In this document: piece after piece, positions 21,627 through 33,471 of the stretch
Numbering within the stretch: position 1 is the first letter of the stretch
Layout: the number at the start of each line of letters is the position of its first letter
NCBI GenBank assembly: GCA_015501585.1
Contig: JADNRY010000123.1
Coordinates: 118,015 to 182,014, forward strand
DNA from: Rhodocollybia butyracea
Lineage: Eukaryota > Basidiomycota > Agaricomycetes > Agaricales > Omphalotaceae
Direction: 5' to 3'
DNA: 64,000 nucleotides
The notes under the pieces: model-generated
Databases searched by the model: none
Told to the model about the DNA's origin: nothing
The model's input: only the letters and a program-made list of their open reading frames with translations
Made by a program: the position numbers and the translations under genes

Positions 21627-22892
21627 CCTTATTCAAATGCAAGAACTAGCTCTTCTCTCTGACCAGATGATGGCAGATCTAGGAAAGTGGGCTCCCTCAC
21701 AATTCTCAGGAGATGCTAGGGACTGGTGGGAGATATTGACCCCAGACTCGAGATTGTACTACTCACAGTTGTGGTTAACGTTGTTTGAAGGCATACGGGC
21801 CTTCTTTATGGACAGAGCATGGGTTGAGGCTAGAACAGTAGAATTTGACAGCATGCAATTTTGCGTTGGAACGGCCTGCGAGGACGAATCCCCTCTGAAG
21901 TTTATTCAGAGAAGACAATGATATGCTTTATTTCTCTACCCGATTGGGGGGCCGGGAGACAAACCTCTCTTGGTCACGTGCATACTTCAGACCGCCCCTT
22001 CTGGTTGGGAACCTTATATCAACCCTCAAGTTTGTCCTAGTGTTTTTGCTCTTATCACTAAAGCAAAGACAAGCGAGACTCTGCTGACAACTGCTTGGAA
22101 AGCCTCCCGTCTATTGTATTCCTCCTCAAGACCTCTCAATTTCAGAACCAAGAGTAAAACTTGTACAAATGTAACGAAGCACCAAGCCTTTATGGTCTCA
22201 AACACTGACTCTGAAGGAGAGGACATCGGAGAATCGGAGGGGGAACGGGAAGCTTTGCCTTTGAGAGACAAAACCAGGGAGGCCTTAGCCAACTCGTGGG
22301 AGATGTTGGAAGAAGAAAGACTCCCAACCCTTCCTCCAACAACAGGAATCCCTGTCCAGCTTGGCCTTCCACTCCTCCCTTTGAAAGGGATGATTCGGTA
22401 GTCAGCAATCGTCAACCACCGGGTTCTTGCTACATCTGTTCATCACCAAAATACTTCGCCAGAGACTGCCGACATTATGGACAATGGCTTTCATTGAGAG
22501 AAACTAATAGGGTTAACGTAGGAGTTTCTGAAGTCGAGATACAAGAACAGGATTGTTTGTACTCAGTAGTGTTAGCTGAATCCCACTCAGTTTCTCTTTT
22601 GACCAGTGAGGAGTTGTTCCCCAAAGAAAACCCACAAGCTCACCAGGTGCAACATCCGGAGAGAATACCCAAGTCCGAGAGTACTAATCTAGCACCTCAC
22701 AACGATTCGAGAGCTACACGTAATGCTTCTATCACTCATGTCAGTATGAACCCAGATGATTTGGATAGTGCTCATCTAGCACATCCCAGTTCTCGCAACG
22801 CAACACATAGTGCGTTTCTCGCACATGTACCCTATGAAAGGACAGTAGATAGTGCTCTTCTAGCACATCCACAGTACCTTCCTTACAATTAA
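21627..22892 (+). pseudogene. Gag of the gypsy element, 3' part (capsid and zinc knuckle)
   Basis: Capsid-type motif WAPSQFSGDARDWWEIL, LWLTLFEGIRAFFMDRAW and SPLKFIQRR, the retrotransposon Gag domain. An in-frame TGA at 21919-21921 follows; the same frame runs on (YALFLYP, WEPYINP) to about 22400. A shift between 22300 and 22400 leads to the frame ending at 22892. This holds a degenerate zinc knuckle CYICSSPKYFARDC (C-x2-C-x4-Y-x4-C, with Tyr in place of His) and a 14-residue repeat SAxLAH. The knuckle would bind element RNA; the lost His suggests decay. Confidence 0.7.
22681..22866 (+). repeat. 42-bp repeat with hairpin motif, gag 3' end
   Basis: Hairpins at 22768-22782, 22810-22824 and 22852-22866 are exactly 42 bases apart, with weaker copies at 22681 and about 22722. 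Consensus ATAGTGCTNNTCTAGCACA; stem GTGCT/AGCAC, loop of five. In the middle copy both stem ends change together (GTGCG/CGCAC). Confidence 0.8.
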
Positions 22893-23034
22893 GAGAACAG
22901 GAATTATCAAAGGTTCATTAAACACAAAGGCAAAGGAAAGGGGAAAGACTATGGTCACTCCCCCCAAGGGACAAGGCCAGATCGGAGTTGAGGAAAGAAT
23001 CACCTCAAAGACATTCCTCCCCTTTACGCTATTA

Positions 23035-24835
23035 GGCCTAAAATCGGCCTAAGGCGTGTAACCGTACATTTTGACACTTTGTACGTGTTATACAATGCAA
23101 TAAGAGAGTTATACAGAGCCCGAGCGTGATAGCTGTTGCCGAGGCAAAGAACTTAACAATAATACTCAGCGAGCCGTGAAGGTACGCCCACAAGCGTAGC
23201 CTAGAGCCAAGCTAGCGAGGATACCTGGGCTGCCCGGAGATGTAACGCTAGATTGTCAATCTAGTTATACCCAAAGAGTGTAGACTCTCTAAACTACAGG
23301 ACATCTCGAAGCAGGATAAGTACTAAGCCAACGTGTTACTTGAGGGAAGGCATCCCTCGCACTAAGACCCCCAACAAGCTATGTTAAGATGTGGACTTTA
23401 CAGTCCGTAACAATGGACCAGAACAATCCCGAGGAAACCGTAGAGATCTATTCGAGGCCCTGGTCGCGACCGTGAGGACGGTAGAAACATGCTTAGCGGT
23501 CCTACGGAAAGCTACGCGCCGGGATAGCCTTGGCAAATCGAAACATTTGATCTTAGAAATCATACACGGAAGGTCTTATCCGTTAAAGCCGACTATCGGG
23601 AATCACTTGTATGTACTCAGCGCAGTTGCTCGAGATTATCATAAGTGGTGTCGTTGGAAAGCTAGATAACAGGCCTTCTCGAGCGAATGTTAATCACACT
23701 CAGGATGGACAGAACTATCCGAGGAATAGAATGAAACTCACCCAAGGGAAACCGGGCGGCGAGTGATCATGAAGGGTCAAGGTACTCCTGACCCCGGAGA
23801 ATTGTGGAGTAATCGGAGAAACCTTGCTCAGATCAAAACACTCTAAAACTATGTTAATCCTCACGAAATCATATTTTACCTCTGATATATACCCAAGAAT
23901 GGACTATTTCTTTATCGTGTGTACCATATATAGGCTGGAGTTTCCTTTCCGAGCCAGATTCCTCTGTTCCACTCTCTTTCCGTCTCTCTCCGTATCTGTT
24001 TCATCTATTTTCGTATTAAACTCTCTCTACTCAGTATATAAGCCAGATATATTTATTCAATAAGACAAGTTTCTTGCCCTCAACTTGACTGCTAAGACCA
24101 GTGCTCCGTAGAACGTCCCCACGTGATCAGTAGCGTGACGCCTCCTGACTTGGTTATCTTAAGAAAGTAATAAACTTCACATGCTTCGCAAAGCCCATTT
24201 ATATCTTGATCGAATTTAAGTGTGTAGAGTTCTCTCGAACTCCAGATCGACTCAAATCTAGTTGCTTCCTTAGAGGGGACGGTTTCTAGTAAGGGATTAT
24301 TTGGCTCCAGAGTGAGGGTTCCTTAGTTGACTTCTTCACGAAGTTAGACAAGCCACTAAGATTGTGGTACGAGTTCCTAGTGATTAAGTTCACTCACAAT
24401 ATCGTAGCTTGGCCCAGAGTTTGGTCGAGGACTTTACGGCGTCACAGTAGCTAGTGCCAGAGTTTGCCTAGGAGAATCTTAGTTTCGTTGTATTGGTTTT
24501 GGTTTTGGTTAATTGATTTGGACATACACACCTGGTTCCCTCGTACACTCGTACACCCCAACTAAGCTTCTCTCGACTTAGTTCTAAGAGTTGTCTAAGC
24601 TTAGTTACCCACGTTAGCGCTACAGTCTTGAGCCTGGAGCAGTCGCGTGCGTACATCCGATATTACAAGACTTTCCCTCGGGGAATCTCTGACAACCCGC
24701 CCTCGCTCCCTTACATATCAATAGTCTGGTTAGGTGCGGTAGTGTTTTTGTTAGGTTGTTTTATAGCACCTTTTGCATACCTACACATAAATACCCAAAT
24801 AACGCGAAGAGGTTGACAGAAGAATAATAGAGTGA
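23035..24835. mobile_element. Unclassified 1.8-kb insertion with 7-bp flanking repeat
   Basis: GCTATTA occurs at 23028-23034 and 24836-24842. Removing the insertion joins PPLYAI to KARALPEGM in one frame, so this is a likely insertion in the gypsy pol/gag junction. It contains no recognised protein. It holds promoter-like TATATATAGG near 23927 and TATATAAG-like words near 24040, CT-rich blocks and an AATAAG near 24060, and so resembles a solo LTR or a short non-coding LTR element. TGTAAC at 23056 and TTACA at about 24710 could be LTR ends. Confidence 0.5.
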
Positions 24836-24842
24836 GCTATTA

Positions 24843-26382
24843 AGGCCAGAGCCCTCCCAGAAGGAATGCATTCTCTGGGAACTAGAGCCCTCCACATGAA
24901 AGCTAAGCTGTGCTCGATAAACCACCAAGACATAGAAGCGCGTCTAGATTCTGGTAGAGATGTCCACGAGTCCAAGTCTTCACAAGTACTTGCAGGTAAG
25001 ATCCGTGTCAAAACCCGCAAGTATGTGACTCGCGGATCCCAGGATCCGTTTCCCACGGGTCAGGCGCGGGTCACAAGTCAGACATTTGCAATTTTTGGTT
25101 GACTTGCAAGTACTTGTGTGACTTGTGCAAGCAATATGAACTCATATATTTGTTGTTGGTGATCAAAACTTACAGTAATTAATAGTATCATATTTATTAT
25201 AGTACTTATCAAGTACTGCCACACATGTTTGAGGTTGTAGACAGCTCACAGCGACTGAGCGCTTATTTTAGCGCCCAATCGCCGTAGGCTGTCTACAATC
25301 CAAAGCCTAACTGTCAGTACATTTTTACTTCATACCATAGTATGAAATTAGTGTAACAAGTAAAGTACAGGTTTTTAATAGCATTATACACTGTACAATC
25401 ACTGTATGCAAGTAAATAATGGTAAATACTTGTGAATATAGCTGTAACTACTTGATTAGTGTGCGGATCCACAAGTACTTGTGAGACCCGCAAGTACTTG
25501 CAGATAATACTTGCGAGTCAGTGACCCGTTTCCCACGAGTCAGGCCTTTTAGGCCACAAGTACTTGCGCTCCGGATCCAAGTATACTTGGATCCGGACTC
25601 GTGGACATCTCTAGATTCTGGCGCAGACATTACTCTCATATCAGAAGATCAGTGGAAAGCTCTACCAGAGTTGGGGAACCCGAAGACCGGTATGAGAATG
25701 AGTTTATACCACCTCACAGGGCAAGCAAAAGTACTGGGATACGTGGTATTTCCAATGTTCATAGAATCATTCAACGGGACAATAATCCAATTTGACACCA
25801 AAGCGTATGTTATACGCAATATGAAAGTACCTCGCCTTCTAGGAGAAGATTTCCAGACCTCGTATGAACTAGGCGTATCATGCAACCACTCAGGATCTTG
25901 TGTGGTGTCCTTAGGAAAATCTGGGAGAACAATCCCGGCCTTGACATCCCGCAACACTGACATCGGATTTGAAACCAGACGGGCATTCACAGCCGGTGTT
26001 TACGGAAGAAACAAGGCGGCTAGGAGAGCGAATATATGCAGAAATTGAGTATCCGAAGCCTTGATGGAAGTGACAGCCTCCGAAGACTATATTATAGCCC
26101 CAAATTCCATACGCAATGTTCGCATCTCAGGACATTTCGAAGGACAGAAGGAATGGCTGATTGAGAAATTAGTTATCGGAACCAATGATTCTTCAGTGTT
26201 AGCTACTCCTCTAACATGGGCAAATATAGATCATCGTGCCTCTGGCCAACACTTCTCCTAGACCTTGGATCATAAAAGAAGGAGATGTTATGGGCCATCT
26301 GATAGACCCCTTGTCTCTCGATAGTCCTTTGAGCCCTGAGGATGTGAAAAGATACGCGACATCTATAGATATTATACGATGA
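24843..26382 (+). pseudogene. Gypsy protease region, interrupted by a MITE
   Basis: Reads KARALPEGMHSLGTRALHM, then IEARLDSGADITLISEDQW once the MITE (24955-25613) and one 8-bp duplicate are removed. LDSGAD is the active-site motif of a retropepsin-type aspartic protease. LLGEDF follows near 25840, in the position of the usual LG.DF/LLG motif. A stop at 26048 and a shift near 26230 break the rest, but the last frame (VMGHLIDPLSLD) still reads as pol sequence to 26382. The protease would process Gag and Pol. Confidence 0.75.
24955..25613. mobile_element. hAT-type MITE, 659 bp
   Basis: Perfect terminal inverted repeats TAGAGATGTCCACGAGTCC and an 8-bp target duplication GATTCTGG (24947-24954, 25614-25621). 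An 8-bp duplication and TAGAG ends are hallmarks of the hAT superfamily. There is no coding capacity. Five CAAGTACTTG palindromes lie near both ends, as possible transposase-binding subterminal repeats. A central inverted repeat TTGTAGACAGC flanks the middle. Confidence 0.9.
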
Positions 26383-27267
26383 TAGGGTTAACTATGAGTA
26401 TGTGGGCAGAAGGCAAAACAACACCAACACAAACACACAATCAGACTTTTGAGTTCTGGGGTAATTCAAGATTGATCAATGGACTCTATTGCACAAAATG
26501 CTCTATAGTCTCTGGGGTTCTCTTTGTACTTTAACTATTCCTTTCAAAACAAGACTCTGGACTTCAAAACTTTCAAACAAGACAAGACTGGGACTTTAAC
26601 TTTCAATCAATCAACAACAACAACAACAAGTGCAAGGTCTCTTTCTTTGTCTGTTCAAATGCAATGCAAGTTCATTCAAGTTCTGTCAGAAGCAAAAGCA
26701 CTCTGAATAATTCTGTTCTTTCTTCTGCCAGAAGCACCCTATTACTACAAGCTTGACAGCAAGCTTGTTAACCTGGGGGGGGAGGGATGCCTTCTTTCTG
26801 GAGGTCTCCCCTTGATTATATACCCAAGGAAGCCAAGAGTATTGGTAAGGGGAGCATGTGCTCTGCATACGAGGCTGTATGGCATCATATGGTCAATTCT
26901 ATTGTGAAATTTTACATCAGACCCGGAAACGGTGAACAGAGACCGCCCATGAGGTCGTTTCACTCTATTCAGTTCCATTTCAGATCATAGATGTTCAATC
27001 TCAAGTTCTTGATATGTTCTTTTTCATTCATTCTTGATTGTCAGTACTTACAGTGACTTATGACTGTAAGTAAGTGTGAACCAGTAGTTCACAGGTTCTA
27101 TAAGTGAGGGAGGACTTGAAGAACAATGTATCTCAGCTATTCTTGCTTCGATAATTGTCATCTAAGCCCTGCAACATCAAGTTTCATTCTAATCTTTGAA
27201 ATACTGCTCCAAGGGGACAGATCTCAGTTCTATGCTGGAGCATCGGAAAACCACCCAGTATCGGGAC
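26383..27267. other. Unassigned stretch left of the gag-only element B
   Basis: No recognised gene. Contains a (CAA)n run near 26612 and a run of seven or more G near 26776. It may be part of another element or of the gypsy pol that has lost similarity. Confidence 0.4.
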
Positions 27268-27272
27268 GTTGT

Positions 27273-28528
27273 TGTTATGACTCGATCAATAGTCTCGTCC
27301 AAACCTTCACAGTACATAACTCGGCAGTAAAAATGATAAGAGAAATTAATGAGATTATAGAGCAAGCCTTTCCGTTCGTTGAAACCGCTAGGCAAAAAAT
27401 ATATACTCAAACAACTAGGCTCAAGTAAAGTTAGTAACTAGTTTGTAATATGAAACTCACAGAAGTTATTATTTGGAGATAGCTCGACAAATAATAATAA
27501 GATTACCCTTGGAGATGGCTCGACAAGCAGTAATATGAATCAGAACTAATACTCGGAGATGGCTCAACAAGTAGTAGTGAGTGTGGTGTCTAGTACTCGG
27601 AGATAGCTCAACAAGTAATAGTGAGTGTGGTGTCTAGTACTTGGAGATAGCTCAACAAGTAATAGTGAGTGTGGTGTCTAGTACTCGGAGATAGCTCAAC
27701 AAGTAATAGTGAGTGTGATGTCTAATACTTGGAGATAGCTCAACAAGTAATAGGAAGTTGCAACTCGGAGATAGCTCAACAAGTGGCAATTAAAGAAGTA
27801 TTCACTAGGAGATAGCTCAACAGGTGAATGTTAGTGGATACAACTTGGAGTTAGCTCAACAAGATGTATAAATGTGTATTGTAGCTTGGAGATAGCTCAA
27901 CAAGATACAATGAGTTGGTCTGGTGATTCACACAAGTGATAACAGCAAACAAGTGGGGGTTTGGATTTAAGAAAATAATACGTCTCACGTACATTGGTCA
28001 ATCTAGACTACTTATATACTGTGCAATGTGTACTAGTTAGGAAATGCTGCGGAATGACTAGATTTGAGTCATAACTGCGGAAATACTGTGGATGAGTCAG
28101 TCTGACTATGTAATGCTGTGCAATGACTAATATTGAGTCATGTATGCGGAACCGTAGTTGACTCAGATATCTGGCTGTGCAATGACTGATATTGAGTCAT
28201 TGATGTAAAGAGGCTATGCAATGATGTCATAGCTGTGGAGCAGTGATGTGATATCATAACTGCGGAGCAATGGAATGACATCATGATTGTGGAGTAGCAA
28301 GATGACATCATAGTTGTGGAGCTAGAATGATGTCATGACTGTGCAGACTGTGCAGTGACTGTTAAAGATCATTCTGGTGTTCTGGAAGAATGTGTGCAGC
28401 ATTAACCCAAATGGTGTTGAATAACTAATGAATGTAAAATGTTAAGTAGAAGTATTAATGATAGTGTTCATAGTTGGTTACAGAAGAAAAAAGATTGGGT
28501 GTATAGGATTTAGATCCGGGTCATAACA
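27273..28528 (-). repeat. 3' LTR of element B
   Basis: 1256 bp. In element orientation it runs from 28528 to 27273, with U3 at 28528-27987 and the transcribed part beyond. Contains eleven hairpins (27466-27911). Confidence 0.92.
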
Positions 28529-28545
28529 GTACTCCCCCTTAAGAC
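28529..28545 (-). promoter_or_regulatory. Polypurine tract of element B
   Basis: Minus strand TTAAGGGGGAGTAC ends at the 3' LTR, the expected plus-strand primer. Confidence 0.65.
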
Positions 28546-30038
28546 CGAAACCCTCTGAGGCCACATATGAGTTAGGGAGTTCAATGTTCATTCATCAAAT
28601 CAGCAGAGCAAAGGAGTTGACTGGAATCAATTTCTGCCTTTCATCTGTGTCTTGAGTTTCATTCACATTTTGACTTTAGTTGGTGATTGTGGAGTGGCCC
28701 ATTGATTGGTCATTAGTGTCATTGGTGTCGTTAGTGGCCTTGCCTGATACGTGAATTTTTTTGCTCAAGTGCCAGGTAGCGTCAAAACTATCACTAGCAA
28801 GTGACATTTTACATCAACATCATGATTCTGATACATCAAAGATTTTGGCAGTGCATTATGTCCATGGATCTGATTTACGGGAATTCCATCAATCAAAATG
28901 ATTGTTTGATTGGAGATATGTTTACATATCGATGATATGATGGTCACTCTGATGTCAATTGCTGCAAGTTGATTGGTGGTTTAGTTGAAAATAGTTGACA
29001 TTATTGGCAAAGCTAGGTCTCGAGGTTCTGAGTATATCATTTAGATAGATTCAGCATATTTCCAGTTAATCAGAGATTTGATTTCATGGGCCTGAAGCTC
29101 ATGGTTTGTGATATTTGTGCCATTTCGGGCTCAACTGCCGGTGTTTCAGTAAGCATTAATCTTGACTTGGTAGTTGAATCTCATGTTGATACAAGATTTC
29201 CGGAATTGTAGATGTATTTTTTGGTGTAATAGCGGGTATGAATGATTTTCATCTTCGGTTAGATTGAAACTCATTAACCTGAGGTGTATCTCAGGTGCGG
29301 AAATCTCTCTTCCTTAGTATTTATTCAACTCCTGTTTAGGCTGTTGGTATTCTCCTTCCTTTCCCCTTGTTATGCGATGCTTCTGCACATCTTTCAAAGC
29401 TGCTCTGCTTTCTGGTGTTCTTGCTACAATTTCTGGGCATAATATGTATCATAAGTAATCGCATTTGGTTGGAGATCATAGGGTTAATGTGGCGGTAAGT
29501 TTTTTGCAACATTTCTGAGTAAGTTCCACAGTTGGTCTGGTTGAATGGTCAAGAGTTAACGAGCTTGGCATCATTTGTTGCTCCATCCTGCCAGTTTCTT
29601 AAGGGCATTCTAGCATGGTTCTAGATTGGTTCTAGACTGCAAAATTTTATTTCATTTCATTTTTTGGCTTGTGCTCAACTGAAAGTTGAAATTTGAGTGT
29701 TGTGGAACATCAAAGCTGATCAGTTCTCTGATGTTTGGGCGTTATATTTGGGGATCATATGGGTCATGAATAATGGCATCGTAAAATCATTAGGGTGTCG
29801 TGGTAGCAGCATTGGTGCTGAGTATGCTCTGGCTTAATCAAGGGTCTTCAGTAGTGGTTTTTCTTCTGCATATGGGTATCTTGATGAAGGTAGAGCTGAA
29901 TTGGATTTTATAGGATTTTATAGGTGAATAACTTGGTGCTGATGATAATTGGTTGAAGAGAAATTAGAGAATTAATGGCTGGTCCTTAGGTTTCCCCTAT
30001 TCTTCCTCAGCCATGGAAGGTTCTCTTGGTTGTGATTC
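28546..30038 (-). other. 3' non-coding part of element B
   Basis: About 1.5 kb between the gag stop and the polypurine tract, with no frame longer than about 95 codons and no protease, RT, RNase H or integrase motif on either strand. This is where an autonomous relative would carry pol. Confidence 0.75.
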
Positions 30039-33000
30039 TTATATTTCCCCTCCTTCAGGGTCTCCTTCCATGAGTGTGCTGTCAATATCAATGACTTCAC
30101 CCTCAACTTCAAGTGTAATATTGCTTGGTGTGTCACTGGAAGTGTCCATAAATGTAGCTCGACCCGATACATTATTGCGCCGTTGTGGGCAGTTTCTGGT
30201 GAAATGGCCCATCTCACCACAGTAAGTGCAAGCCCCTTTTGCTCGTCTTTGGTCATACTCCTCTTGAGTGACCCAAGCCATTTGTACTACAGCTGAAGCC
30301 TCATTGATATAATTGTTTCTAGAACTGTTGTGATTCATTCTAGATGGTCTTTGAGTCTGTGTGTTAGATGTAGTAGCGTCCTGTGGTTGAACTTGTGTTG
30401 TATGATTATTAGGCGGAATATTCTGATTGAAATTTGTGTTTGCAAAGGTGGAGTAGCTGTTTCCTGACTGGTTGTGGTCAAGGGTTTGATTATTTGTGTT
30501 TTCATTTTGGGTATTGTTATTCCCAGTTCTGAAATTATTCCCAAGTCCGGAATCATAAAATGCTTCTCGTGCGCCATCAATGTCCAATAGCCTATCAACA
30601 ACATCCTGATATGTTTCTGGCAAATTGCCAACCATTGTTAGACGGTTGCGCAGATCTGGCCGGATCTGATTCAGAAGTCTCCATCGCTTAGCAGGATCAT
30701 TGTAAGTGGTGCGGTTAGCAATGTCTTCAAACTTGACTAAAAAGTCTGCAAATGACTCTCTTGAGACTTGTATACATTTATCTAGTTGTGATTGAGCATG
30801 CATTTTCTCATCATGGAGACCAAACATGCGTCCAAACAACTTAACAAACTCTGACCAGATATTCAATGCTGGAGTAAAGGATTCATTTTCTCCATTAGCC
30901 TGTTTTTCTACCAGATTATTGTAGTACTTTGCTGCAGGTCCTGTAAGGTATGATGCGGCAAATGTAATTTTTGAATTATCTGTAGAGTAAGTCATTGGCT
31001 TTGCATTGAACATTATCAGCACTGAATTTAGAAATGCTCTCCATGCGGCTCTGTTAGATCCATCAAATGGTGTTGGTTTGTTGATGTCAAGTTTTGACTC
31101 TCTCGTCAGAGCTCTAGTGGCTTCTTCATTCCTTCTTTTCTGTTCCTCTCTTTCCGGATTGTGCTCATTGCCATTTCTACCGTCACGTCCATCTCTTCCA
31201 TCTCTTCCATCTCCTCTGTCTTTACAGCAGCAACAATGAGATCTGCCACAAGGCTGTTTTGGAGGTTCACCATCATTTGGTGGTGGAGGAGGTTCATTGG
31301 GTCTGCTGTTCCTGTAGGAATTGTTTCCGTTGTTCTCACCATTGTTTCTGCTTTGGTCATTCCCTTCACTATGATTTCCAGGGTCATCTGGTGGTGGGGG
31401 TGATGGTGGCGCTCCTCCTGATGCTTGGACAGGTGCCTTGCCTTTGTTTGGGATGAATGGGTAACCATTCATTGGCAAAAATTCATTTGCTTCAACAGCC
31501 CAATTCAGACCTAAAGGTGACCTAGGTACAACAGTCTTATGAGTCTGTGGAACCTGACCATGATGTGTGAGCAAATGTGGTGGCTCTACTAGCTCTACAG
31601 GAGATTGGATGGTTATGGGAATGTGAGGGGAGTCAAATGTATTTTTTGTAACTTGTGTCTCAGGAAATACCTGCCGACTTGTTGAGGCTTGAGCAGGTTC
31701 ATATTTTGTAGGCATTGCAAAATCCTGCTTTCTGCTTCTAAGTCTTGTATTTCTTTTCCCTTGATCAAATAGTGAGTGACTACCACTTGCATGAGGTGGC
31801 TCATCTCGTTGAAGTAGAGTTCTGGAGTGATCATGTTGATTTTCATTTCTCACTACTTGCTCCATTTTTTCAACAGGGTTAGTCACTAATGGCATATGTG
31901 TTGTGGGTTGAATAATTGGTATATTAACATTTTGAGGACTTGGTGGTTGAACCCTTCTTGTCCAGGCAAGTATTCTGTCAGTCTCATTAGAGCTTTCATT
32001 TTGCCTAGAGTTCCTCTCTGTAAGTGGAACATGAGTTTCTTCCACATTTCTTGTGTTCTCAACTGATTGATTTCTTTGTATGGAGGTTTGTGCACTTGGT
32101 GGAACTTCTGCTTTTGATGAGGTTTGCACTGGTGTGTGAACACTTGGTGCATTTTCCTGTACTTTGGCCATCTGGCTCATATGAACAGAAGGTGCTAATT
32201 CTGCACTAGTGCTACTTCTTGCCCTCAATAAAACTTGAACTCCATTCCTTTGTGTCTCGTTATACAGGTATGTTAACATTTGGCTATTCCTTTTGTCTGA
32301 TATCCGCTGATACAGACTTGGACTTAGTAATGCAAGCTCACTCTGACCTAGTCTTTCCAACTGTTGAACCCATTGCCAAGGCTGAGCATTTCTGCTTCTA
32401 TAGCCTAATGACTCTAAGAATATTTGGCATTGTTGACTAAGTCTGTCAAACTGTGTCTGTCCATTTTGAAGCTGGTTCAAAATTGGTACACTATTGCTTG
32501 ACTTATGTGAGTCTTGTTTTGCTGAGCTTTTTACTGAGCTTTTGGAAGATCCACTTGGTGATGGGATGTTCCTGACAGTTAAAACTGGTTGCAAAACTTG
32601 CAATTGAACAGGTGATTGTTCATGTCCTTGTGACTGGTTTAAACTCCTAACAGCACTTAAAGCAGTATGGTCTGACTGAGAATTGTGAGATTGATGTGGT
32701 GGGAACTCATGATGTGAGCTACTATGAGCCACAGAATGCTCTTGGATCTCCTCAGGGACTACAGACAATGGAGACCTTCTAACAGGCTCAGATTGTCTTG
32801 TACTTGGCCTTGTAAGAGATTGTTGTTCTCTATACTGTGCTTGTAACGAGTCAAAAAATTCAATTATAGGTGTCTGTGATTGATTCACAATTGCTTGTGG
32901 CAATACATTCCTACTAATTGACTGTATGGGTGATGAGTGGCGGCTGTGTGAAGGATTTTGTTGAGGTTCTGAGACCTGAAGTATATCCCTGTTTTGCCTT

Positions 33001-33455
33001 GTAGAGTGTTCACCCTGAGATTTATGTGTTTCAGATTGCACAGAATGGCTATGATGTGAAGAAGGTAGAGGTACATTTGCTGCAAGAGTAAGATTTTGCT
33101 GTTGTCCTCGCGAACCATTATCAACTAAATGACTGGTGGAACGGTCTTCGTGATGAGCAAATATCTCAGAAATCTCTGCAGTAGGGGTCATTCTAACTTC
33201 TTGAACCACAGTTTCAGTGAAATTTGATCCATTTGATCCAATGTGAATTCTCCGCATCACTACAACTTCACCTTCTGATATTTCAGTGGGTGTCCACTGA
33301 CTTATGTCTCCAACATTAGGATTGTCTTGTCCCAGTGTATATCCTGGAGCATTAAAACCGGTTGGAATAGTTTGATTACTAGATCCTTGAACAAATGTTT
33401 CAGGATGGTGATGAGACCCAGTTTGGGTGCGCGTTTGAGTTGTTTGTGTAGACAT
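30039..33455 (-). CDS. Gag protein of element B, 1138 aa, intact
   Basis: Forms the particle and packages RNA. Residues 1-730 are Ser/Gln/His/Asn-rich and of low complexity, far longer than the usual Gag N-terminus. A cysteine cluster SHCCCCKD and DGR repeats lie near 735-755, followed by a charged linker. Residues about 785-985 form the capsid-type retrotransposon Gag domain (TPFDGSNRAAWRAFLN, AASYLTGPAAKYYNNL, FADFLVKFEDIANRT, RWRLLNQIRPDLRNRL). A canonical zinc knuckle CTYCGEMGHFTRNC lies near 1075-1090 (C-x2-C-x4-H-x4-C), followed by an acidic tail. There is no protease or other enzyme motif downstream. The start at 33455 lies 30 bases inside the LTR, the first ATG after the primer site; the inferred 5' UTR is about 744 bases. 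Confidence 0.92.
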   Translation of the reverse strand: MSTQTTQTRTQTGSHHHPETFVQGSSNQTIPTGFNAPGYTLGQDNPNVGDISQWTPTEISEGEVVVMRRIHIGSNGSNFTETVVQEVRMTPTAEISEIFAHHEDRSTSHLVDNGSRGQQQNLTLAANVPLPSSHHSHSVQSETHKSQGEHSTRQNRDILQVSEPQQNPSHSRHSSPIQSISRNVLPQAIVNQSQTPIIEFFDSLQAQYREQQSLTRPSTRQSEPVRRSPLSVVPEEIQEHSVAHSSSHHEFPPHQSHNSQSDHTALSAVRSLNQSQGHEQSPVQLQVLQPVLTVRNIPSPSGSSKSSVKSSAKQDSHKSSNSVPILNQLQNGQTQFDRLSQQCQIFLESLGYRSRNAQPWQWVQQLERLGQSELALLSPSLYQRISDKRNSQMLTYLYNETQRNGVQVLLRARSSTSAELAPSVHMSQMAKVQENAPSVHTPVQTSSKAEVPPSAQTSIQRNQSVENTRNVEETHVPLTERNSRQNESSNETDRILAWTRRVQPPSPQNVNIPIIQPTTHMPLVTNPVEKMEQVVRNENQHDHSRTLLQRDEPPHASGSHSLFDQGKRNTRLRSRKQDFAMPTKYEPAQASTSRQVFPETQVTKNTFDSPHIPITIQSPVELVEPPHLLTHHGQVPQTHKTVVPRSPLGLNWAVEANEFLPMNGYPFIPNKGKAPVQASGGAPPSPPPPDDPGNHSEGNDQSRNNGENNGNNSYRNSRPNEPPPPPNDGEPPKQPCGRSHCCCCKDRGDGRDGRDGRDGRNGNEHNPEREEQKRRNEEATRALTRESKLDINKPTPFDGSNRAAWRAFLNSVLIMFNAKPMTYSTDNSKITFAASYLTGPAAKYYNNLVEKQANGENESFTPALNIWSEFVKLFGRMFGLHDEKMHAQSQLDKCIQVSRESFADFLVKFEDIANRTTYNDPAKRWRLLNQIRPDLRNRLTMVGNLPETYQDVVDRLLDIDGAREAFYDSGLGNNFRTGNNNTQNENTNNQTLDHNQSGNSYSTFANTNFNQNIPPNNHTTQVQPQDATTSNTQTQRPSRMNHNSSRNNYINEASAVVQMAWVTQEEYDQRRAKGACTYCGEMGHFTRNCPQRRNNVSGRATFMDTSSDTPSNITLEVEGEVIDIDSTLMEGDPEGGEI

Positions 33456-33471
33456 TTAATGGGGGCGGGTA

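Noticed and set aside
23130..23830. Group I intron or rRNA-derived sequence in the 1.8-kb insertion
   Set aside because: GC-rich structured look, but none of the conserved core elements could be found.
27466..27911. Regularly spaced repeats resembling a CRISPR array
   Set aside because: The constant part is a hairpin cap and the variable parts pair with each other; the array lies in LTRs of a eukaryotic retroelement, with no cas genes.
31106..31468. 120-codon minus-strand frame and plus-strand frames within the gag of element B
   Set aside because: They overlap the intact 1138-codon gag in other registers.
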